A DNA stretch of 5,257 nt, from assembly GCA_030431085.1 (NCBI GenBank), contig JAUIJW010000172.1:1-5257 (forward strand). The letters run 5' to 3'. Below, in pieces: positions 1-4,545 of the stretch. The first letter of the stretch is position 1, and each line of letters opens with the position of its first letter. Both the position numbers and the translations under genes were made by a program. A model generated the notes under the pieces. That model ran no database searches. It was not told the DNA's origin and was given only the letters and a program-made list of their open reading frames with translations. This stretch comes from Bacteroidia bacterium. Lineage in GTDB: Bacteria; Bacteroidota; Bacteroidia; Flavobacteriales; Flavobacteriaceae.

Positions 1-3
1 CGA

Positions 4-1083
4 TTAATCTTCATCCGGAGATTGATTTCGCTTAGTAATACCTAGTCTATCAGCTCTTTTTTTCCACATTCTTCGGGCAAGAATTTGTAAATCTGCAGTG
101 CTATCACTTTCATCAACGATTTCAAGACCTAGTAGTGTTTCAATAATATCTTCTTGTGATACAATACCGCTTACAGAGCCATATTCATCAACGATTAAGG
201 CAAAATGCTCCTGCGATTCAATTAATTGCTCAAAAAGAAGTTTGATGGGTGTTTCTCTTTGCGCAATAAAAATTTCTCTTCTAATTGATCTTAAAGTTTC
301 ATCGCCTTTTTGATGAATTAATGCTTCATACAATTGATCTTTTAATATATATCCTGTGATATCGTCTGGAGACTCCGCATAGATGGGGATCCTAGAAAAT
401 TTTAAATTCGGATTTTCATCATAAAATGCTTGAATGGTTTTGTTTTGCGACGCCAATTTTAACACCGTTCTAGGGGTCATAATATCTTTGGCATATATTT
501 TTTCAAAGTTGATAAGATTTTTAATCACATTACTTTCAGATTCTAAAAACACGCCCTCTTCATGCGCAATATCGGCCATGGCATGAAATTCTTCACGGCT
601 AACATTGGCCTCATGAACGTGTTTGCCAAAAAGCTTGGTTACCAATTCTAAAAACCATAAAACACCTGTATATTTAAGTGGGATGATTAAAATCATAATG
701 GCTTTGGCCGTAAAATTCGCCAGTTGTTTCCAATAGTTTGCACCTATAGTTTTAGGAATTATTTCTGAAACCACCAGTATAAGTACAGTCATAATGGCAG
801 AAACAATACCCACAGCATTATTACCAGATCCAAAGGTTTTTTCGGCCTGAACCCCAACTAAAATGGCACCAACTGTATGCGCGATAGTATTTACGGTTAA
901 AATAGAAATAAGGGGCTGGTTGATGTTTTCTTTAAGCTTTTTAAGCTGAAAAGCATAGGGCTTTTCTTCGTTCATCTTAATAGAAATAAAGGTTGGTGTT
1001 ACAGAAAGTAAAACAGCTTCTAAGATTGAGCAAAGAAATGAAAATGCAATAGAAACTAAACCATAAATAATTAATAAGGTCAT
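4..1083 (-). CDS. CNNM (DUF21) transmembrane protein with CBS pair, CorC/HlyC-like ion transporter
   Basis: The 359-residue protein has an N-terminal DUF21/CNNM membrane domain with hydrophobic segments near residues 2-30, 58-78, 88-110 and 124-150. Family hallmarks are NTIAHTVGA (65-73) and SEIIPKTIG (106-114). A cytoplasmic linker (about 155-197) leads to two CBS motifs: the first about 198-258 (from DIMTPR through FSRIPIYAESPDDITGYI), the second about 263-323 with VDEYGSVSGIVSQEDI. Characterised CNNM/CorC proteins move Mg2+, often in exchange for Na+, and their CBS pair binds adenine nucleotides; a divalent-cation transport or resistance role here is inferred. The chain ends soon after CBS2 in a short basic tail and lacks the C-terminal CorC_HlyC domain found in longer (about 420-440 residue) relatives. 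The stop codon lies at the window edge, so the gene is complete. It starts 108 bp beyond the DUF3078 stop, past a terminator, so it is probably transcribed separately. Old 'hemolysin' labels for this family are misleading. Confidence 0.93.
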   Translation of the reverse strand: MTLLIIYGLVSIAFSFLCSILEAVLLSVTPTFISIKMNEEKPYAFQLKKLKENINQPLISILTVNTIAHTVGAILVGVQAEKTFGSGNNAVGIVSAIMTVLILVVSEIIPKTIGANYWKQLANFTAKAIMILIIPLKYTGVLWFLELVTKLFGKHVHEANVSREEFHAMADIAHEEGVFLESESNVIKNLINFEKIYAKDIMTPRTVLKLASQNKTIQAFYDENPNLKFSRIPIYAESPDDITGYILKDQLYEALIHQKGDETLRSIRREIFIAQRETPIKLLFEQLIESQEHFALIVDEYGSVSGIVSQEDIIETLLGLEIVDESDSTADLQILARRMWKKRADRLGITKRNQSPDED

Positions 1084-1101
1084 GGTGTTAAATTGTATGG
1101 G

Positions 1102-1109
1102 TAAAGTTA
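1102..1109 (-). promoter_or_regulatory. Possible -7 promoter element of the CNNM gene
   Basis: On the minus strand this reads TAACTTTA, one base off the Bacteroidetes -7 consensus TAnnTTTG. It ends 18 nt before the CNNM ATG, similar to the other promoter elements in this window, and lies after the upstream terminator, where a promoter is needed. No convincing TTG -33 box was found at the usual distance, so the call is weak. Confidence 0.27.
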
Positions 1110-1142
1110 AGGTATTTAAAAAGGATGAATTTACTTTAAAAC

Positions 1143-1167
1143 AAAAAAGCTTCCAAATTTTGGAAGC
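1143..1167 (-). terminator. Intrinsic terminator after the DUF3078 gene
   Basis: On the minus strand, a perfect 7-bp stem (GCTTCCA / TGGAAGC, positions 1161-1167 and 1149-1155) with a 5-nt loop is followed directly by six T residues (1143-1148). It lies 24 nt past the DUF3078 stop codon. On the plus strand the stem is not followed by a clean T-run, so it works mainly leftwards, closing the DUF3078 transcript and separating it from the CNNM gene. Confidence 0.85.
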
Positions 1168-1191
1168 CTTACTTTTTGATAAGATTTAGTA

Positions 1192-2172
1192 TTAAAAATT
1201 AACATTCAATCCTAAACCAAATACTTCTCTAACCTGAAATCCAGAATAAGCATTGTCATCATAGATGGTTTGAAAGGTAAAATTGGTTGAAAACACGTCG
1301 TTAATTTTCATCACAAGATTCAAAGTGTAATCGATATCTACATTTTTAGGTTTATGTAGGTAATCAGAATACAATGAAATAATGTTTTCCATGCTAATAT
1401 TTTTAAACAGATTGAATTTGTAATAACCTCTTAAGTTAAAACCAAATTCAAACAGGCTATCAGCTCCTGGAGCCACACCATATGTTTCAACATCTTTACT
1501 CGATTCAAACAAACCGGTATCTTCATTAAAAGTAAAAACTTCACCAAATAAGAATGTGAATTTGGCGGTTAGTGGTGCAAAGTTCAAGTATAAATCATCA
1601 CTTTTTTTCCATAAAAAACCTGGACCAAAACTCCAATAAGCAGGTTTAAAAAAACCACCGGTTGGAAAATTTTCATTTTCACCAGCAAAGTCATCAGTAT
1701 AGTCATAACCATCACTAAACTGAGTTTTAAAGTTCATAAAGAACGAGGCATTCCAATTCTTTTTTAGGGTCTTACCAAGGATCGAGTTCAATTCTAAACG
1801 ATCGTCCGTTTTTCTAACACCATCATCTTCATTCTTTGTTAATCCATAACTAGCTAGTAATTTATTGGTTAATGACCAATCCCCTTTTTTGTAGTTAAAG
1901 TTATAATTGGCATCAACATTACCTGCGAAATTATTGTCACCACCAGCTTGCCAATTAGAAAAAGCAGATTGATTAATTAGAAAAGTAATTTTTCCGTTGG
2001 TATTCCAACCCTCTGGAACTTTATCGATTTCTTTTTGCAATGCATCTATTTGGGCTTGAAGCGGAGCAATAGAATCTTTTAACTTAGCTTGTTGTGCTTT
2101 TAACTCATCTTTTGTTTGAGCACTGGCATAGGTAACTACGAGTAATAATAAAAGAGTAATTAGTTTTTTCAT
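1192..2172 (-). CDS. DUF3078 family secreted/outer-membrane protein
   Basis: The 326-residue protein begins with a classical signal peptide (MKK, a Leu/Val-rich core, likely cleavage after ASA at residue 18). A short, highly charged helical stretch follows (about 20-52, KDELKAQQAKLKDS and on), likely a coiled coil. The rest (about 58-326) is rich in alternating aromatic/polar strands, has the DUF3078 hallmark NWQAGGDNN (73-81), and ends in phenylalanine (GLNVNF), as expected of an outer-membrane beta-barrel. DUF3078 is a Bacteroidetes family of unknown function; barrel topology is inferred. The ATG at 2172 was chosen because it sits immediately before the signal peptide and 24 nt after a TAnnTTTG element; an in-frame TTG at 2199 would place nine residues ahead of the signal peptide and lies inside that element. 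It is 65 bp downstream of the DUF2480 gene and followed by a strong terminator. A coiled coil on the periplasmic N-terminus could contact peptidoglycan or a partner, but nothing shows the ligand. Confidence 0.88.
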   Translation of the reverse strand: MKKLITLLLLLVVTYASAQTKDELKAQQAKLKDSIAPLQAQIDALQKEIDKVPEGWNTNGKITFLINQSAFSNWQAGGDNNFAGNVDANYNFNYKKGDWSLTNKLLASYGLTKNEDDGVRKTDDRLELNSILGKTLKKNWNASFFMNFKTQFSDGYDYTDDFAGENENFPTGGFFKPAYWSFGPGFLWKKSDDLYLNFAPLTAKFTFLFGEVFTFNEDTGLFESSKDVETYGVAPGADSLFEFGFNLRGYYKFNLFKNISMENIISLYSDYLHKPKNVDIDYTLNLVMKINDVFSTNFTFQTIYDDNAYSGFQVREVFGLGLNVNF

Positions 2173-2196
2173 CGTTATTAATTTGGAAATTGGGTG

Positions 2197-2204
2197 CAAA
2201 AATA
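2197..2204 (-). promoter_or_regulatory. Promoter -7 element (TATTTTTG) of the DUF3078 gene
   Basis: The minus strand reads TATTTTTG followed by CA, an exact match to the Bacteroidetes TAnnTTTG element, 24 nt before the ATG. The nearest upstream TTG (2230-2232) is 25 nt away, somewhat longer than usual, so the -33 box is uncertain. It gives the DUF3078 gene its own start although it follows DUF2480 closely on the same strand. Confidence 0.55.
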
Positions 2205-2237
2205 TTGATAAATAGTAATTTGCACTTTACAAAATTG

Positions 2238-2750
2238 TTATTTTTTTTTGGCTTTGTAAAGAGGAACGTTAGAACAGGCTTCTCCGTACATGATAGATTT
2301 ACAATAGGGTTGTAACTTTTGAATCAATAAGGTATAAGCCGAATGAGGAATTTTTTTCTCACTACAGCCTTTGATAATAACTGGTTTTTCTTGATAATCG
2401 ACAGCATTAAAGTTAGAAATAACATCTTGAAAAATTAAACTTTCTAATAATTCAAGGTTTCCTACCACTACTTTTTTGGCATATTGTGATGCTAAAGAGG
2501 TTAGTAACAAGTAGGCCCATGAAGGAATAATGGCATCTGATGAGCAATTCAAGGCCAAATAACCATTTTGGTATTGACTCCAGTTGTGGTTATTAGCGAA
2601 TTCTCGAAACTCTTTTTCACGTAAAATTTGTTCTTGAAATAACCATGGTTTGATATCTAGCAGAGCTCTTTTCCCTTCAGGATAATGCGCTTCTAGGTCA
2701 ATAGTAATTAATTGGCTATTGGCAACTCTATTTACAATTTCTTTAGACAT
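2238..2750 (-). CDS. DUF2480 family protein, unknown function
   Basis: This 170-residue protein has no signal peptide or membrane segment, so it is presumably cytoplasmic. The overall sequence, including the MSKEIVNRVANSQLITIDLE start, is recognised as the Bacteroidetes DUF2480 family, whose function is unknown. It contains four cysteines (69, 129, 150, 159). Two stretches resemble each other: C69-G97 and C129-G156 share C-S, then I-P, A-Y, L-L, a Tyr, a Lys and a Gly at matching distances (P to G is 22 residues in both), suggesting an internal duplication. The protein ends in a lysine-rich tail (KAKKK). The ATG lies only 6 bp past the stop of the DUF59 Fe-S assembly gene and no promoter element was seen before it, so the two are almost certainly co-transcribed. 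Position next to DUF59 and sufE makes a role in Fe-S or sulfur metabolism plausible; that is inference from context and the cysteines only. Confidence 0.88.
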   Translation of the reverse strand: MSKEIVNRVANSQLITIDLEAHYPEGKRALLDIKPWLFQEQILREKEFREFANNHNWSQYQNGYLALNCSSDAIIPSWAYLLLTSLASQYAKKVVVGNLELLESLIFQDVISNFNAVDYQEKPVIIKGCSEKKIPHSAYTLLIQKLQPYCKSIMYGEACSNVPLYKAKKK

Positions 2751-2756
2751 AGGTAG

Positions 2757-3077
2757 TTATAGAAAACCAAGTTCTAATTTAGCTTCTTCGCTCATTAAAT
2801 CTTGAGTCCAAGTTGGGTCGAAAGTAATTTCAACTTCTGCATCTCTTACTTCCTCAATTGTTTTTATTTTTTCTTCTACTTCAACCGGAAGAGTCTCTGC
2901 CACTGGGCAATTAGGAGATGTTAAAGTCATTAATATCTTCACGTCCATTTCCTCATTTACAAATACATCATAAATAAGGCCTAATTCATAAATATCAACC
3001 GGTATTTCTGGATCGTAAATTGTTTTCAATACCTCTACAATCTTGTCTCCTAACGCAGCGTTGTCTTTTGATTCCAT
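2757..3077 (-). CDS. DUF59/MIP18-family Fe-S cluster assembly protein (SufT-like)
   Basis: This is a compact 106-residue single-domain protein. It carries the DUF59 core DPEIPVDIYELGLIYDV (22-38), then LTSPNCPVAETLP (52-64) with the conserved cysteine C57, and the C-terminal signature FDPTWTQDLMSEEAK (87-100). Members of this family assist maturation or transfer of Fe-S clusters in the cytoplasm, and short versions are a regular part of SUF gene clusters (annotated as SUF system Fe-S assembly protein). The ATG at 3077 was chosen because the family begins about there and it lies 22 nt after a TAnnTTTG element; an in-frame GTG at 3110 would add 11 hydrophobic residues and overlap that promoter. 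It sits 54 bp downstream of sufE and 6 bp upstream of the DUF2480 gene. It could be named sufT by analogy, but classical SufT proteins are longer, so no symbol is given. Confidence 0.92.
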   Translation of the reverse strand: MESKDNAALGDKIVEVLKTIYDPEIPVDIYELGLIYDVFVNEEMDVKILMTLTSPNCPVAETLPVEVEEKIKTIEEVRDAEVEITFDPTWTQDLMSEEAKLELGFL

Positions 3078-3099
3078 TTTTAATAAATCTAAATAAATG

Positions 3100-3107
3100 C
3101 AAAGATA
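3100..3107 (-). promoter_or_regulatory. Promoter -7 element (TATCTTTG) of the DUF59-DUF2480 unit
   Basis: The minus strand reads TATCTTTG followed by CA, an exact TAnnTTTG match, 22 nt before the chosen DUF59 ATG. About 19 nt further upstream there is only a T-run rather than a TTG -33 box. Its first two bases belong to the inverted repeat at 3106-3127. It would allow DUF59 and DUF2480 to be transcribed separately from sufE. Confidence 0.5.
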
Positions 3108-3127
3108 CACTAAAGCAGATTAGTGTA
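3106..3127. repeat. Perfect 8-bp inverted repeat between sufE and the DUF59 gene
   Basis: Arms TACACTAA (3106-3113) and TTAGTGTA (3120-3127) are exact reverse complements, separated by 6 nt (AGCAGA). The repeat fills most of the gap after the sufE stop (3132) and overlaps the start of the DUF59 -7 element. On the minus strand it could form a weak, AT-rich hairpin followed by TCTTTGC, so it may attenuate read-through from sufE; alternatively it is an operator for the DUF59 promoter. No known regulator site was recognised. Confidence 0.5.
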
Positions 3128-3131
3128 AAAA

Positions 3132-3554
3132 TTAATTAAACTTTGCTTGATAAGCTAAAGCGTATAATTTTAATTGCTTAACCATAGAGGTTAGCCCATT
3201 GGCTCTGGTTGGCGATAAATGCTCTTTTAAATCAATTTGATCGATAAAGTAAGGGTCTTGGGCTAAAATATCTTTAGGGCTTTGATGGTTATATACTCTC
3301 AGCAGAAGCGCTATAATACCTTTGGTAAGTATGGCGTCGCTATCTGCTGTATATACAATTTTGTTGTCTTGATAATTCGCATGAAGCCAAACTTTTGACT
3401 GACAGCCTTTGATAAGGTTATCTTCAGTTTTGTATTGATCATCGATAATCGAAAGAGATTTACCTACTTCTATGATGTATTCATACCGTTGCATCCAATC
3501 TTCAAACATCTCGAACTCTGCAATAATTTCTTCCTGTATTTCTTTAATAGTCAT
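3132..3554 (-). CDS. sufE: SufE family sulfur acceptor for cysteine desulfurase
   Basis: The 140-residue protein is the full usual length of SufE and contains the active-site motif GCQSKVW (50-56) with C51, the same number as the catalytic cysteine of E. coli SufE. Other family features are the N-terminal IQEEIIAEFEMFEDWMQRYEYIIEVGK helix region and the ending LSPTRANGLTSMVKQLKLYA. SufE takes persulfide sulfur from the cysteine desulfurase SufS and passes it to the SufBCD scaffold, in the cytoplasm. No sufS, sufB, sufC or sufD lies in the window and the gene upstream is the divergent kinase, so here sufE heads its own transcript rather than following sufS directly. The next genes downstream on the same strand (DUF59, DUF2480) fit an Fe-S biogenesis group. 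The ATG is 18 nt from a TAnnTTTG element. CsdE is a homologous alternative name, but the context favours SUF. Confidence 0.95.
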   Translation of the reverse strand: MTIKEIQEEIIAEFEMFEDWMQRYEYIIEVGKSLSIIDDQYKTEDNLIKGCQSKVWLHANYQDNKIVYTADSDAILTKGIIALLLRVYNHQSPKDILAQDPYFIDQIDLKEHLSPTRANGLTSMVKQLKLYALAYQAKFN

Positions 3555-3564
3555 TTTTTAAACT

Positions 3565-3572
3565 TATTTTTG
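3565..3572 (+). promoter_or_regulatory. Promoter -7 element (TATTTTTG) of the PfkB kinase gene
   Basis: This is an exact TAnnTTTG match followed by CA, ending 23 nt before the kinase ATG. It forms the left half of a perfect 16-bp palindrome shared with the sufE promoter. The -33 position would fall inside the sufE 5' end, where only a T-run (TTT) rather than TTG is seen. Confidence 0.55.
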
Positions 3573-3580
3573 CAAAAATA
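3573..3580 (-). promoter_or_regulatory. Promoter -7 element (TATTTTTG) of sufE
   Basis: The minus strand reads TATTTTTG, an exact match to TAnnTTTG, ending 18 nt before the sufE ATG. It directly abuts the opposing element of the kinase promoter, so the two make one palindrome (3565-3580). Its -33 position would fall in the first codons of the kinase gene, where no clear TTG is present. Confidence 0.52.
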
Positions 3581-3595
3581 TAAAATCGTATTTGC

Positions 3596-4522
3596 ATGGG
3601 AAAACTTTTAATTGTTGGAACAGTTGCTTTTGATGAAATTGAAACACCATTTGGTAAAACAGATAAAATTTTAGGTGGTGCAGCTACTTTTATTGGTTTG
3701 TCTGCCTCTCAATTTAATGTAGAAACGGGTATTGTTTCTGTGGTTGGCGGAGATTTCCCTCAAAGCGATATAGAGATGCTTCAAAATAAAGGGATAGATA
3801 CTACTGGGATTGAAATCGTTGAAGATGGAAAAACCTTTTTTTGGAAAGGAAAATACCGTAACGATTTGAATTCAAGAGACACCTTAGTCACAGATTTAAA
3901 TGTTTTGGCAGATTTTAAACCATTGGTGCCTAAACATTTTACGGATACCGATTTTTTAATGTTAGGAAATTTACATCCAACAGTACAAATGGATGTAATC
4001 AAACAGATTCCAGTACGTCCAAAGTTAGTAGTATTAGATACCATGAATTTTTGGATGGATCATGCACTAAACGAACTAAAAGAGGTAATCGCTAAAATTG
4101 ATGTAATAACCATTAATGATGAAGAAGCAAGACAGCTTAGTGGAGAATATTCTTTGGTAAAAGCAGCAGAAATCATTCAAAAGATGGGGCCAAAATACGT
4201 GGTGATAAAAAAAGGTGAACATGGAGCACTATTATTTCACGATGGTAAAGTATTTTTTGCGCCAGCTTTACCATTAGAAGAAGTTTTTGACCCAACAGGT
4301 GCTGGCGATACCTTTGCAGGAGGCTTTATTGGTTATCTAACAAGTACCAATGATATTTCTTTTGAAAATATGAAAAGAGCTGTAATATTTGGTTCGAATA
4401 TGGCTTCGTTTTGTGTTGAAAAGTTTGGGACAGAGCGTATGAAAGAATTAACCAGACAAGAAATACAATTAAGATTAAGACAGTTTAAAGAATTAACTCA
4501 ATTTGAAATAGAGCTGGCCTAA
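3596..4522 (+). CDS. PfkB family sugar/nucleoside kinase
   Basis: The 308-residue protein spans a complete PfkB/ribokinase fold. It has the N-terminal strand LLIVGTVAFDEIETPFGK, the substrate-side di-glycine LGGAATFIGLSA (26-36), INDEEA (173-178), the nucleotide-binding stretch VVIKKGEHGALL (202-213), and signature 2 DPTGAGDTFAGGF (232-244), with the anion-hole GAG and catalytic base D238. Such kinases transfer the ATP gamma-phosphate to a hydroxymethyl group of a sugar or nucleoside; the substrate cannot be told from sequence. The TPFGK...LGGAAT pattern belongs to a widespread, poorly characterised COG0524 subgroup rather than to ribokinase or fructokinase proper. It diverges from sufE across 41 bp and is followed after 23 bp by a PurF-like gene with no terminator between, so co-transcription is likely. 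That pairing hints at a ribose, nucleoside or purine-related substrate, which is inference. Confidence 0.93.
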   Translation: MGKLLIVGTVAFDEIETPFGKTDKILGGAATFIGLSASQFNVETGIVSVVGGDFPQSDIEMLQNKGIDTTGIEIVEDGKTFFWKGKYRNDLNSRDTLVTDLNVLADFKPLVPKHFTDTDFLMLGNLHPTVQMDVIKQIPVRPKLVVLDTMNFWMDHALNELKEVIAKIDVITINDEEARQLSGEYSLVKAAEIIQKMGPKYVVIKKGEHGALLFHDGKVFFAPALPLEEVFDPTGAGDTFAGGFIGYLTSTNDISFENMKRAVIFGSNMASFCVEKFGTERMKELTRQEIQLRLRQFKELTQFEIELA

Positions 4523-4545
4523 AGCCACCGTAAAATACCAAGACC

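Noticed and set aside
98..313. Plus-strand 71-codon open frame
   Set aside because: It lies entirely inside the CBS-domain coding region of the CNNM gene on the other strand, is serine-rich low-complexity in translation, and has no promoter element; it is an antisense shadow.
926..965. Short direct and inverted repeats (AAGCTTTTTAAGCT, AAAAGC/GCTTTT)
   Set aside because: They fall inside the CNNM coding sequence in a lysine/leucine-rich stretch and are explained by codon repetition.
2173..2199. Upstream in-frame TTG start for the DUF3078 gene
   Set aside because: It would put nine residues before a textbook signal peptide and overlaps the TATTTTTG promoter element; ATG at 2172 is better.
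2215..2240. Imperfect dyad (AATTTG...CAAAATT) between the DUF2480 and DUF3078 genes
   Set aside because: The arms need a bulge, are all A/T except one pair, and have no T-run in the right place; chance similarity in AT-rich DNA is likely.
3078..3110. Upstream in-frame GTG start for the DUF59 gene
   Set aside because: The added 11 residues do not fit the family N-terminus and the codons overlap the TATCTTTG promoter element; ATG at 3077 is better.
3781..4044. Minus-strand 87-codon open frame
   Set aside because: It lies antisense within the well-supported PfkB kinase gene and has no recognisable motif.
4523..4545. Possible promoter or terminator between the kinase and the PurF-like gene
   Set aside because: No TAnnTTTG element and no stem-loop with a T-run is present in these 23 bases or just before them.
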